A stretch of DNA of 64,000 nucleotides from Bacillus sp. HMF5848 (GCF_003944835.1 NZ_RWIV01000001.1:1465501-1529500); one strand, 5' to 3'; numbered from the stretch's first letter, positions 52,677 through 61,694 are shown. Numbers and translations are program-made. Notes: generated from the sequence alone by a model not told the origin.

Positions 52677-53330
52677 TTATTCAAGAACTCCTTTGTCATT
52701 TAAATAAGCCTCAATGTCCTTAAAGCTATCAATAGCAACAAAAGGAATGTTTTTCTCCTGCAAAATACTTTGCAGCGCGTCTTTTGCAAAGGTGACATCT
52801 GCATAGGCAGCTGGATGTGAGTCAGGTTCACTATCTCCCGCAAAATATACGGTTTCGTATGATTCTTTTAGTTTTTGAATGACTTTGGATTTATCAATCC
52901 CATACCGTTCCGAAAAATGCCACATGTTTTTATCAATATTCATATGTACATTTTTATCATGATAACGTCCTTGATTAGAATACACTTCAACATTTCTAAT
53001 ATCATATTTCTTTAAAATGTGCTTTATGTAGTAATCTGTTCCGGCACTTAAAATGTAGAAGCTCCCACCATTCTGTTGTACTTTGTTAATGAATGAAGGC
53101 ACGAATTCATCGATCGGAATGGATAAAACGTCATGAATTATTTGCTCTTCATCCTGATGGATAGATGTGAAGACTGTATCTAGAAAATCAATGTCTTTAA
53201 TTTCACCAGCCTTCCATTTTTTAAACAAGTCGCGACCCTCTGGAAAATACTTTTCAATAACAATCCAATAAAAGTCTTTTATAGAGATGGTACCATCGAA
53301 ATCAGAAACAAATGCCCAGTTTGTTGTCAA
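52677..53330 (-). CDS. HAD-family phosphatase (MtnX-like)
   Basis: 217 residues. HAD class I core: nucleophile VSDFDGTISIKDF near residue 9, Ser/Thr motif in YILSAGTDYYI, the Lys in KVIQKLKE, and the acidic AGDSEPDSHPAAYADVTFA. Subfamily IB, like MtnX 2-hydroxy-3-keto-5-methylthiopentenyl-1-phosphate phosphatase, but no methionine-salvage genes are near. Preceded by GGAGG. Because it is translationally coupled to a glycerol-1-phosphate dehydrogenase, its substrate may be a glycerol phosphate; that is inference. Confidence 0.85.
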   Translation of the reverse strand: MTTNWAFVSDFDGTISIKDFYWIVIEKYFPEGRDLFKKWKAGEIKDIDFLDTVFTSIHQDEEQIIHDVLSIPIDEFVPSFINKVQQNGGSFYILSAGTDYYIKHILKKYDIRNVEVYSNQGRYHDKNVHMNIDKNMWHFSERYGIDKSKVIQKLKESYETVYFAGDSEPDSHPAAYADVTFAKDALQSILQEKNIPFVAIDSFKDIEAYLNDKGVLE

Positions 53331-53665
53331 TTTGACCCCTCCTTGCTAATTGTTAAGCTGAGTTTATTGATGAGAATAAATTTGATTAGTAATGTATTAT
53401 TCAACATTACTATATACTTTTACTATTCCTTATTACAACTAGCCTAAACATCATATTAAAATAGTAGGTCTATTCACGTCACTGCTTTCAGCTCCGAGAC
53501 CTCTATAATGATAGAAGACTTAAAACTCAAAGGAACGCACTATATTGTTCCCGTGATTGAATTAAAAATTGCAGCAGTTTATGAATCACTAGTTGAGAGA
53601 TAAATGTTCGTAAAAAGTGAGTTTGAAAGTTGCATGGTTAAATGTTATTTTACTTTTCATTGCAT
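53331..53665. other. Non-coding gap with possible gene remnant
   Basis: AT-rich sequence. In the plus strand an open run from 53460 to 53603 encodes SSETSIMIEDLKLKGTHYI and about 20 further residues, with no ribosome site before the ATG at 53508. It may be a decayed gene. Otherwise nothing recognised. Confidence 0.3.
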
Positions 53666-53698
53666 AAAAAAGGTGTCCGCTATATTATAAGCAGACAC
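53666..53698 (-). terminator. Terminator for the small HTH gene
   Basis: Read on the minus strand, GTGTCTGC pairs with GCGGACAC (one wobble) around TTATAATATA, followed by CTTTTTT. Confidence 0.7.
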
Positions 53699-53702
53699 AC
53701 TT

Positions 53703-53924
53703 TTAGCATTCCTCACAAAACTCAGTAACTGAAAATAAATCTTCAATTTCAACATTTAATACTCGGCTGATGCCAACTAATATTGTTATATCAAATGATA
53801 ATTTTTCATCAAAAGACCGAACCTCTTCAATTGGTATCCCTAACACTTCAGATAATAAGTCTTCAGAAATGTTTCGTTCTTGTAATAACTTTTTAAGTTT
53901 TGGTTTTACTTCATATAATGTCAT
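53703..53924 (-). CDS. Small XRE-type HTH protein
   Basis: 73 residues from ATG 53924, six bases after AAGGAGG; the longer frame to 53993 has no site. LKKLLQERNISEDLLSEVLGIPIEEVRSFDEKLSFDITILVGISRVLNVEIEDLF is a Cro/C1-type helix-turn-helix (about residues 10-65). A C-terminal FCEEC with two Cys is odd and may be a redox or metal site. Target genes unknown; it is separated from both neighbours. Confidence 0.75.
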   Translation of the reverse strand: MTLYEVKPKLKKLLQERNISEDLLSEVLGIPIEEVRSFDEKLSFDITILVGISRVLNVEIEDLFSVTEFCEEC

Positions 53925-54041
53925 AGTTACCTCCTTACATAGATTTATCATACTATAAGGTACAGTGAAAAATAAAAAGATATGTTTTAACAAAGGCTAG
54001 CGAGAATTGCCCTTCAAAATCTTAGATTTAGTTGGCGAGGT

Positions 54042-55298
54042 TCACACTGTGTAAATAGGCAGTTCGATTGTAAAAGTTGTCCCGCTGCCTGGAGCACTTT
54101 TAACATCAATGGTGCCATTTAGAGAATGAATAATTCTGTATACAACCATCATTCCAAGCCCGGTGCCTTTCATGCCTTTTGTTGTATAGTATGGCTCACC
54201 AAGCCTTTGTAATTGAAGTTGTGTCATACCAATTCCTGTATCTGTAATAGTAATTCGAATTGTACCATTGATAGTTATTGTACTATTTACTGTTAGTGTA
54301 CCACCTTTCTCCATTGCTTCAATACCGTTCTTAAATAGGTTTATAAAACACTGTTGAAACAGTGCTTTTTCACCAATAATAATGGCAGGTTCAAGCTTTT
54401 CAATAGTAGTAACGTTATTCATATTAGCAAGAGGTTTTATTATATCTAAGGCTTTTTTTAATTCGATATCAATTGAGACTTGTTCTAGCTTTGATACGGT
54501 AGGTTTTGCAAATGTTAAATAGTCACGAATGATGTGCTCTGCACGATCCATTTCATCAATAGAAATTTTTATATAATTCTTTTGGTCTTCAGCAAGATCT
54601 GAATCAAGTAACAGTTGCATAAATCCTCTACTTGTTGTTAAAGGATTTCGTACTTCATGAGAGATACTTGATGCAAGCTGGCTAACTGCTTCTAGCTTCT
54701 CGTTACGAATGAGCTGGTGACGCATTTGCATATGTGATAGTACAGCTTCTATCATTTTAACTGTGATAAGCATACCTAATGTATTTCCAAAAATATAAAT
54801 AAGCCAATAATTAATTCCTAATAAAGGCTGGTTAGAAGAATACTCAACAATAAATGCGACAGTGGTAGCGATTACAAATGTAAATATTACTGCAAACGTC
54901 ATGCGATTTGTGGGGGTTTTGTGCTGATATTTATGGTATGAGAGCAGTAAAACAATTATTTCTATAGCATAGATTAATAAAGAGGCATAAAAACCATCAC
55001 CACCTAATAGGTAACGATATATAATGGCGGTCGGCATAATACCAGCAAGAACATATGGTCCGCCGTATAGGCCACCTATAACAATAGGAACGTGCCTTAA
55101 ATCAAATATAAAATTATTACTGATTTTTATAGGAAAACTCATACAAAGAACAATAGCAACACATGTTAAAATAAGAATGCTATTTTTGCGATCTTGTACT
55201 GATAAATCCTTCTTCTCAACCCAAAATTGAAATAACAATACACAAAATAATATAAAAAATAAATTCGCTGCTAGGTCCATAATAAAAGTATATAGCAT
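54042..55298 (-). CDS. Sensor histidine kinase with 5TM LytS-type sensor (KinB-like)
   Basis: 418 residues. About six N-terminal helices (residues 5-195), containing FDLRHVPIVIGGLYGGPYVLAGI, the 5TMR-LYT motif, then HisKA with the phospho-His in SSISHEVRNPLTTSRGF (about residue 214) and HATPase with NLFKNGIEAM, DTGIGM and GTGLGM. Resembles KinB/KinD-type sporulation kinases. No response regulator neighbour. Together with the kinase at 39169 it is one of two orphan kinases here. Confidence 0.9.
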   Translation of the reverse strand: MLYTFIMDLAANLFFILFCVLLFQFWVEKKDLSVQDRKNSILILTCVAIVLCMSFPIKISNNFIFDLRHVPIVIGGLYGGPYVLAGIMPTAIIYRYLLGGDGFYASLLIYAIEIIVLLLSYHKYQHKTPTNRMTFAVIFTFVIATTVAFIVEYSSNQPLLGINYWLIYIFGNTLGMLITVKMIEAVLSHMQMRHQLIRNEKLEAVSQLASSISHEVRNPLTTSRGFMQLLLDSDLAEDQKNYIKISIDEMDRAEHIIRDYLTFAKPTVSKLEQVSIDIELKKALDIIKPLANMNNVTTIEKLEPAIIIGEKALFQQCFINLFKNGIEAMEKGGTLTVNSTITINGTIRITITDTGIGMTQLQLQRLGEPYYTTKGMKGTGLGMMVVYRIIHSLNGTIDVKSAPGSGTTFTIELPIYTV

Positions 55299-55705
55299 TT
55301 AAATAACATCCTTTGAATTCAAACATTTTTATATAAAACATTCGACACTTTCCAGTTACTTTCCTGTTTATTTTATAGTGAAGAAAAATATAATACAACT
55401 TTGAATAGGTATTATCATGGGAGGAATTATGTTGTTTTCTATGCGTTGTCCAGTTTATAAAACACTTCTGTGCTGCTGATGCTAGTTTTTTTAATTATTT
55501 CGTTCATTTAGGTATAGGTGATCGAATGATGTTTACCTTAACAAAATTGTTTTGTGGCATTGCACTAACTCTTGAGGATGTTAATTGATAAAAGGAGAGT
55601 ATATATAGAAGCAATAGCAATAATTTATCTGAATATTTAAATAAATACTTTTCATTTTCGGCCGTATGTAATAATATATATAAATAAAATCTAATACTTA
55701 TTGAT
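55299..55705. other. Intergenic gap before the SAM riboswitch
   Basis: AT-rich; it must hold the promoter of the met operon, but no unambiguous -35/-10 pair can be chosen among several TATA-rich stretches (for example 55665-55690). No gene seen. Confidence 0.35.
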
Positions 55706-55808
55706 CTTATCAAGAGAGGTAGAGGGACTGGCCCGATGAAACCTCAGCAACCGACAGACTGTCATGGTGCTAACTCCAGCAAGCTAATATTTAGCTTGAA
55801 AGATAAGA
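55706..55808 (+). ncRNA. S-box (SAM-I) riboswitch aptamer
   Basis: CTTATC (55706-55711) opens helix P1 and pairs with GATAAG (55802-55807). Core landmarks are AAGAGAGGTAGAGGGA, GGCCCGATGAAACCTCAGCAACC, GGTGCTAACTCCAGC and the closing GAAAGATAAG. This is the canonical SAM-I fold. SAM binding stabilises P1 and leads to termination downstream. It controls metI-metC. Confidence 0.97.
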
Positions 55809-55828
55809 AGAAGTTGACTGTATAATGG

Positions 55829-55857
55829 AAACCTTCTTCTTTTGAAGAAGGTTTTTT
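55829..55857 (+). terminator. Riboswitch expression-platform terminator
   Basis: AAACCTTCTTC pairs with GAAGAAGGTTT, followed by TTT. The alternative partner is AGAAGAAG at 55806-55813, which overlaps the end of P1, giving the expected antiterminator/terminator switch. Confidence 0.9.
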
Positions 55858-56073
55858 AGCTAATAGGAAAATAAAAAATTTTCTTCAAAATTCATTCTTG
55901 CCTAACTCATAAGTGCAACTACGCCTCTGTTTTCGCTTTAAGGCTTGCCAATCGGTGAGTTTGACGTTAAGAGAGACTAGTTACGATAGAAGATTCAACA
56001 GTAGTTTACGGGTACTGTAGTTTTTAAAGCAGGCGCATAAAAAATTGAGTATGAAATACAAGGGGGAGCGTAC

Positions 56074-57201
56074 ATGAGAGAAAAAAAACATTTTCAAACA
56101 CGCTTAGCACAGGTAGGGAATCGATCTGATGTGATTACAGGCACAGTAAACCCTCCTGTTTATTTTTCAACAGCCTATCGGCACGAAGGGATAGGTCAAT
56201 CAACTGGCTACGATTATATTCGAACAGGTAATCCAACAAGAACTGTTCTTGAAAACGCAATAGCAGATTTAGAGAATGGTGATCAGGGGTATGCATGTAG
56301 TTCTGGAATGGCAGCGATACAAACAGTTTTCTCACTGTTTCAACAAGGCGATCATTTCGTTGTATCTAAGGATTTATATGGAGGATCGTATCGTGTGTTT
56401 GAACAAGGGTGGAAAAACTGGGGATATGAGTTTAGTTATGAAGATCATAGGAATTTACAGTTGTTTGAGAAAGCTATTAAAACAAATACAAAGGCCATAT
56501 TCGTAGAATCCCCTACAAATCCACTTATGCAAGAAGCAGATTTAATAGAAATTAGTAAAATAGCGGAACGCCATGACTTGTTATTTATCGTTGATAATAC
56601 GTTTTATACACCAATATTGCAAAACCCGCTTGATCATGGTGCTCATATTGTTCTTCATAGTGCAACAAAGTATTTGGGGGGGCACAATGATGTGTTAGCT
56701 GGATTAATTGTGGCAAAAGGAACACAGCTTTGTGAGAAATTAGCTATGTTTCATAATACTATAGGAGGTACACTTTCACCATTTGATTCTTGGTTATTAA
56801 TAAGGGGATTAAAAACATTAGCACTTCGTATGAGAACTCATGAAGCTAATGCGCGAATAATTGCTAATTTTCTAGCTAATCATAATGGAGTTGATGAAGT
56901 GTTGTACCCTGGAAGGGGGGGGATGCTTTCGTTTCGGATTCGGGACGCATCGTGGGTAAACAGATTTTTGCGAGAATTAAAGATTATTACTTTCGCAGAA
57001 AGTTTAGGTGGTGTAGAAAGTCTTTTAACGTATCCCGCTACACAAACGCATGCTGATATTCCTGAAGAGATTCGAATAGAAAACGGGGTTTGTAACAGGC
57101 TTTTGCGATTCTCTGTTGGAATTGAATATGTTGATGACCTTATAGATGATTTATCACAAGCATTAGAGACAGCAATGGGAGGAGACGGAATCTATGAGTA
57201 A
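56074..57201 (+). CDS. metI: Cystathionine gamma-synthase / O-acetylhomoserine thiolyase
   Basis: PLP enzyme that condenses O-acetylhomoserine with cysteine (or sulfide) on the way to methionine. 375 residues. The PLP Lys is in LHSATKYLGGHNDVLAG near residue 200, and the active-site Tyr region GYDYIRTGNPTRTVLE and VESPTNPLMQEADL are intact. GGGGGAG precedes the ATG. Overlaps metC by eight bases. Expressed when SAM is scarce through the upstream riboswitch. The 216-base leader after the terminator holds nothing else recognised. Confidence 0.93.
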   Translation: MREKKHFQTRLAQVGNRSDVITGTVNPPVYFSTAYRHEGIGQSTGYDYIRTGNPTRTVLENAIADLENGDQGYACSSGMAAIQTVFSLFQQGDHFVVSKDLYGGSYRVFEQGWKNWGYEFSYEDHRNLQLFEKAIKTNTKAIFVESPTNPLMQEADLIEISKIAERHDLLFIVDNTFYTPILQNPLDHGAHIVLHSATKYLGGHNDVLAGLIVAKGTQLCEKLAMFHNTIGGTLSPFDSWLLIRGLKTLALRMRTHEANARIIANFLANHNGVDEVLYPGRGGMLSFRIRDASWVNRFLRELKIITFAESLGGVESLLTYPATQTHADIPEEIRIENGVCNRLLRFSVGIEYVDDLIDDLSQALETAMGGDGIYE

Positions 57202-58354
57202 ATATTATAGCCTACAAACGCGGCTACTTCATAATACCCACAAAGTTGATAAAGCGACTGGAGCTGTTAGTGTGCCGATACAACATGCGTCTACTTTTCA
57301 TCAGGATAGCTTTGATGATTTCGGAAAATATGATTATGCACGTTCAGGGAATCCAACTCGTGAAGCTTTAGAGATAGCTATAGCTGAGCTTGAAGGGGGA
57401 GGTTATGGTTTTGCTTTTAGCTCTGGAATGGCTGCTATTTCAACTGCTTTCATGATGCTAAGGAGTGGAGATCACGTATTAATTCCAGATGATGTCTATG
57501 GAGGAACATTTCGCTTTATAACCGAAGTGCTGTCTCGGTTTCAAATAGAGCACACATTTGTTGATATGACAAACCTTGCTCTTGTGGAAACACAAATCCG
57601 TCCGAATACAAAAGTTATTTATATAGAAACTCCTTCAAATCCACTTTTGAAAGTTACGGATATAAAAGCAATTGTAGCACTTGCTAAGCAGTACGGTTGT
57701 TTAACGTATGTTGATAATACTTTTATGACACCTGCTTGTCAACGTCCATTAGAGCTTGATGTAGATGTTGTACTTCATAGTGCAACAAAGTTTTTATCAG
57801 GTCATAGTGATGTTGTCGCAGGTCTAGCAGTGGTAAAGGATAAGATTTTGGCGAAAGAAATGCGGTTTTTACAAAATTCCTTTGGAGCAATATTAGGAGT
57901 GCAGGATTGTTGGCTTGTGTTAAGAGGCTTAAAAACTCTTCATATTCGTTTGCAACAATCAATTGAATCAGCTATAAAACTCGCTAGATTTCTTGAAAAT
58001 CACAGTGCTGTTAGAGAAGTAAATTATCCAGGACTCGAAAGTCACCCAGGTCATACACTTCAGTGTAAACAGGCTTCAAGCTTCGGTGCTGTTCTGTCAT
58101 TTTCGTTACAAAGTGAGGATGATGTTAGGCAACTACTAAATAATATAGAAATCCCGGTGTTTGCAGTTAGTCTTGGAGCTGTGGAGTCGATATTGTCTTA
58201 TCCGGCAAAAATGTCTCATGAAGCTATGCCAAAGGAAGAAAGACACAAAAGGGGAATTAGTGATGGATTATTAAGGCTGTCAGTAGGTCTAGAAAATGTT
58301 GATGATTTAATCGAGGACTTTGCGAATGCTTTAGACGCAATAGTAACAGAGTGA
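57194..58354 (+). CDS. metC: Cystathionine beta-lyase
   Basis: PLP enzyme that cleaves cystathionine to homocysteine, pyruvate and ammonia. 386 residues, PLP Lys in LHSATKFLSGHSDVVAGL, with YDYARSGNPTREALEIAI and IETPSNPLLKVTDIK. Starts at ATG 57194, inside the end of metI, so translation is coupled. The pair metI-metC is the standard Bacillus arrangement. No homocysteine methyltransferase gene is adjacent. Confidence 0.93.
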   Translation: MSKYYSLQTRLLHNTHKVDKATGAVSVPIQHASTFHQDSFDDFGKYDYARSGNPTREALEIAIAELEGGGYGFAFSSGMAAISTAFMMLRSGDHVLIPDDVYGGTFRFITEVLSRFQIEHTFVDMTNLALVETQIRPNTKVIYIETPSNPLLKVTDIKAIVALAKQYGCLTYVDNTFMTPACQRPLELDVDVVLHSATKFLSGHSDVVAGLAVVKDKILAKEMRFLQNSFGAILGVQDCWLVLRGLKTLHIRLQQSIESAIKLARFLENHSAVREVNYPGLESHPGHTLQCKQASSFGAVLSFSLQSEDDVRQLLNNIEIPVFAVSLGAVESILSYPAKMSHEAMPKEERHKRGISDGLLRLSVGLENVDDLIEDFANALDAIVTE

Positions 58355-58634
58355 ATGTTAGGTGTGTAAATGGTAGTGCTTGAATAGGTGCCGTAGGACT
58401 ATAAGGATTTCAGAAAAAAGTAGTTTTTTTACATACATGATGGTATTAGCTAGTATAATCTCTTGTTCATTTATGAATATTCCAAATTAAATTTTTGATT
58501 TTGGGAAGAACTATGCTAATCTGTATCTGTCAATTTTTTATGATGCAATATTACAAGTTTTGCTCTATGTTGACTAGGTTTAAAGATGTCTCAATCGATA
58601 ATTTTTTGATACGAACGATAATACAGCAGGCTAC
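58355..58634. other. Intergenic gap, no gene recognised
   Basis: AT-rich sequence after metC. No terminator with a clean T-run and no open frame with a ribosome site were found. Confidence 0.3.
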
Positions 58635-58814
58635 TTATCTTGCATTACTCATAACTATCGATTGATCGCTATTTTTTAAATAATTATTCATCGCTAAATC
58701 TAATCGTTGACTTAATCTAATAGTCTCAGGATGCGTTAGCCCTTTTTTAAGCCCTGTCTCAATGAGGTCTAAACGAAGCTTTTCAATTTTTGTAATACAA
58801 GTGCTAGTTGTCAT
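58635..58814 (-). CDS. Spo0E-like aspartyl-phosphate phosphatase
   Basis: 59 residues, ATG six bases after AAGAAGGG. Core IEKLRLDLIETGLKKGLTHPETIRLSQRLDLAMNNYL follows the Spo0E/YnzD helix-pair pattern with the Ser-Gln-x-Leu-Asp motif that acts on phosphorylated Spo0A. It removes phosphate from Spo0A to hold back sporulation. Missed easily because of its length. It stands alone, near no other sporulation gene except the orphan kinases further upstream. Confidence 0.85.
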   Translation of the reverse strand: MTTSTCITKIEKLRLDLIETGLKKGLTHPETIRLSQRLDLAMNNYLKNSDQSIVMSNAR

Positions 58815-59351
58815 AAAATACCCTTCTTACTAATATTTAGAATAAAAAACATTTTAACACATATTTGCAAGTAAATGTGTGATTTTTTCATAGATCTCAA
58901 AAAAGAACGAGGGCTGCCCGAAAATTCGGGGCAGCCTAATGACTTGCTCCTAAAAAGCCTAACTTTAAAAAAGTTTGTCTGGTGGTGTGTCTTGGTAGCA
59001 TGTCTGGAGTCAATAAACTCTTTGGGAGGAAGTCACATTTACATTGTTGACAATATCACGTTTTGTTATACCATTTCTTGCCTTCATATTGCATTTGTAT
59101 GGTAGAGTAGAACGATATGAATAGCATTTTACTATCAAATTCATTTTATGAAAACTAAAAAAAGGATGCCGTGTTACCGTTTTATGAACATAATTAGCAT
59201 CCTTTTAATGTATAGGAGTTTAAAATTCTGAACCTAGGTGAGTGTGTACTCAGGCGCACGTTTTGAGAGACAAATATTAAGGCTCTGATGGCGCCCGTCT
59301 TGTACTTATCATCGCTAGGGAGGCGACTTGCGCTTTACTATAGTTCAAGGG
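58815..59351. other. Intergenic region with hairpins and decayed repeat
   Basis: It holds a hairpin GGCTGCCCGAA/TTCGGGGCAGCC (58912-58936, one bulge), a long hairpin AAAAGGATGC/GCATCCTTTT (59162-59207) and a second repeat-like stretch at 59242-59340 that shares GTGTGTACTCAG and GATGGCGCCCGTCTT with 4646-4824. The short frames here are unsupported. Confidence 0.5.
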
Positions 59352-59792
59352 CTATGCTTTGAACTGAACTTGTTTTCTAATTATTTGATTAATAACTTCA
59401 GAAAAAACTAATCCTATAGCAATGGACCCTGAAATCATGAAGGCTCTTGCAGCTAAATTTGTAGCTGTATTGTAATCATTTTCTACAAAATGTCTCATGG
59501 CGTCGTAAGCGAGTCCGCCAGGAACGAGTGGAATAATTCCAGCTACACTAAAGATAATGACTGGTGTTTTGTAAAATTTAGCAAAAAACTGACTAGTAAC
59601 CGCAATAAAAAAAGAGGCGGATAACGTTGCAACAACCGGATCTATTTTGTTTAAAGTTAACAGTATATAGACTATCCATCCAAGCATACCAACTAAGCCA
59701 CACTTAATAAGTGATTGCTTTGGAATATTAAACATGATTCCAAATCCAGCCGAAGCAATAAAACTTGTAACAAGTTGTTCAATTATGACCAT
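59352..59792 (-). CDS. Threonine/serine exporter, ThrE C-terminal type (DUF3815, YjjB-like)
   Basis: 146 residues with about four to five helices (IIEQLVTSFIASAGFGIMF; VGMLGWIVYILLTL; VIIFSVAGIIPLVPGGLAYDAMRHF). IPLVPGGLAYDAMRHFV is the ThrE-family loop. Works with the YjjP-like partner at 59813 as a split ThrE exporter. Lies 20 bases after it, in the same operon. Amino-acid export is inferred from family. Confidence 0.85.
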   Translation of the reverse strand: MVIIEQLVTSFIASAGFGIMFNIPKQSLIKCGLVGMLGWIVYILLTLNKIDPVVATLSASFFIAVTSQFFAKFYKTPVIIFSVAGIIPLVPGGLAYDAMRHFVENDYNTATNLAARAFMISGSIAIGLVFSEVINQIIRKQVQFKA

Positions 59793-59812
59793 AATGTATT
59801 CCCCCGTTTAAT

Positions 59813-60571
59813 TTAGATAAAAGCAAAGACAACAGCTACCCCAGACCCAATGGCAAATGCAGTTAAGAAAGCTTCTGCGCCTTTTGAAAGTCCAGATACT
59901 AGGTGTCCCGCAATGAGATCCCTAACAGCATTTGTAATAAGAAGGCCGGGAACAAGCGGCATAACAGAACCAATAATGATTTTATCTAATTCATGACCTA
60001 TTCCAATGTACACAAACAAATATGCAACAACCCCAATAACAACGGAGGCTGTAAACTCAGCAAAAAATTTAAGAGGAATAAGGCGATTAGCGTACACATA
60101 AAATAAAAATCCAATTCCTCCTGCCACGATTGCTGGGATAAAGTCATACCAAGTCCCGAGAAACATTATAACAAAACATCCACTTGCAAGGGATGCGGCG
60201 GCCAGTTGTAGTGAAAAATGATAAGAATCATTAGATGCTTCAACATCTCGTAACAATTTGTAAGCTTCAGCCATTGTTAATTCGCCATTTGTAATTTGTC
60301 TTGAGATGCTGTTAACCATCGTAACCTTGCGCAGGTCAGTAGTGCGATCCATGATGCGAACGAGCTTAGTTTTAGTCGGCTCTGCTCCTTCTAAAGAGAA
60401 TATAATTCCCGTCGGTGTTACAAAAGGATGTGAATGTTCAACACCATACGCGGCAGCTATGCGAATCATCGTATCTTCAACTCGATAAGTTTCGCCCCCG
60501 CTTTGTAACATAATCTTTCCAGCAAGTAAACACACCTTCATAACATCATATGTACTATATTGATTTTCCAT
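59813..60571 (-). CDS. Threonine/serine exporter, ThrE N-terminal type (DUF1212, YjjP-like)
   Basis: 252 residues from ATG 60571, after GGAGAG; the longer frame to 60784 has an unlikely N terminus. The soluble N-terminal part (MENQYSTYDVMKVCLLAGKIMLQSGGETYRVEDTMIRIA) carries the DUF1212 SGGETYRVE motif; then about five helices and GSVMPLVPGLLITNAVRDLIAGHL, the conserved PLVPG loop. Forms the exporter together with the downstream gene. Expected to export threonine or serine. Confidence 0.88.
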   Translation of the reverse strand: MENQYSTYDVMKVCLLAGKIMLQSGGETYRVEDTMIRIAAAYGVEHSHPFVTPTGIIFSLEGAEPTKTKLVRIMDRTTDLRKVTMVNSISRQITNGELTMAEAYKLLRDVEASNDSYHFSLQLAAASLASGCFVIMFLGTWYDFIPAIVAGGIGFLFYVYANRLIPLKFFAEFTASVVIGVVAYLFVYIGIGHELDKIIIGSVMPLVPGLLITNAVRDLIAGHLVSGLSKGAEAFLTAFAIGSGVAVVFAFI

Positions 60572-60664
60572 AATAATCTCTCCATATATGAAACAAACTA
60601 TGTTCAGTGTAATAGACAGATTTGTCGGATGCAATATTATTATATTAAGTGATCTTTTTCTGAA

Positions 60665-60692
60665 TAAAAAAAAAGACGACTTAATAGTCGCC
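60665..60692 (-). terminator. Terminator for ydjO-type gene
   Basis: On the minus strand GGCGACTA/TAAGTCGTC with T8 following. It lies right after the ydjO-type stop codon. Confidence 0.65.
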
Positions 60693-60705
60693 CCGGTGAA
60701 GATTG

Positions 60706-60906
60706 TTATTTCAATTGTGAGTGATTTTGCACAACTGCAAGTTCTTTGTAACCCTCTTCCATTGGGCTGTTGCATAAAGGACAACTTGCTTCCTTTGAAC
60801 CTCTAAAGTTGTCACGTACCCATCCATTGCAATCTTCGGAGGTGCATTGCCAAATTTTTGTTTCCTCAACGGGTACTTCCTCAACAAATCTTCTGCCAAA
60901 TGCCAT
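60706..60906 (-). CDS. ydjO: YdjO-like cold-inducible zinc-ribbon protein
   Basis: 66 residues. MAFGRRFVEEVPVEETKIWQCTSEDCNGWVRDNF with a second pair in ASCPLCNSPM gives four Cys that could hold one zinc ion. YdjO-type proteins of Bacillus are small cold-inducible proteins of unknown function. ATG follows GGGGG. The symbol is by family resemblance. A second overlapping frame at 60711-60899 is a shadow. Confidence 0.75.
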   Translation of the reverse strand: MAFGRRFVEEVPVEETKIWQCTSEDCNGWVRDNFRGSKEASCPLCNSPMEEGYKELAVVQNHSQLK

Positions 60907-61694
60907 TTAATTACCCCCTAATATGAAATACAAAAAGTATGCCATTTGGCAATTCTTTTTGTTACAGCATCTATCTAATAGTATACGCTATTTTATCAAA
61001 AAAATTACAAAAATTTAGGGAATTGTATTCAAATAGATAATATTCCCTGTTTTCATCAGATGAAAACGTATGAGTTTTGCACCTGGATAACTGTCTCACT
61101 TTAGGCACACCATGTTTTCTGGTAAGGGATTACCTTCAGGAAGAATGCGTATGATTTGTTAGTTGTGTTTTTTTGTAGTTCCAAGTAATTAAGAAGAATA
61201 TCCTTTTACTTGAATAACAAAAACTCATTTTTCCTTATGGGAATAATAACCGTGCTTGTTTTAATCTAGTTGGTGAAGTTGACACAACATTTCGCTCAAG
61301 CTTGTGATGCTTAGGCACGCCTAACAACAACGGTGCGCCACACGGATCAAAATTGTTGATTACCACTTGTTGTCAAACGTGCGTCTCGAAATATAAACCA
61401 TGTGGAAAAGAATTCCTTAACAAACCTGTCACATTTTTTTCACAGAAAATATATTATTATAATAAGTACGTGTGATTAATATCACATAATTATAGTGGAA
61501 ATGGTAAAAATAATCCTTTGCTAAAAGCAACATAAAGAGCAATAATATTAATGAGTTCGACAAACAAGTTTACTTGTTGTTCGTATAAACGTAATGCTGC
61601 TTTAGCATATAGGTAAACGCACAATTGGCAAAAAATGTCGAATTGTGTCATTTTTGTGAAGTTTTGAACAGATTTCGGAAGGAGTAAATGCTAT
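60907..61694 (+). promoter_or_regulatory. Long upstream region of qoxAB with several palindromes
   Basis: No gene seen in 790 bases. GTTTTCATC-A-GATGAAAAC (61049-61067) is a perfect palindrome with nine-base arms; AGGGAAT/ATTCCCT (61017-61048) encloses a hairpin. TGTGATTAATATCACA (61471-61486) is an exact Fnr/CRP-type site, just after TATAAT (61458-61463). TTCGACAAA (61556) and TGTCGAA (61636) resemble Spo0A boxes. So control by redox or by the sporulation phosphorelay is likely; which factor binds cannot be told. Confidence 0.55.

Noticed and set aside
55866-55890. CodY-box-like AATTTTCTTCAAAAT before metI
   Set aside because: Only 12 of 15 positions match the consensus, and it is downstream of the riboswitch terminator.
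58875-59105. 76-codon frame in the gap after the Spo0E-like gene
   Set aside because: It crosses a hairpin, has no ribosome site and an unlikely composition.
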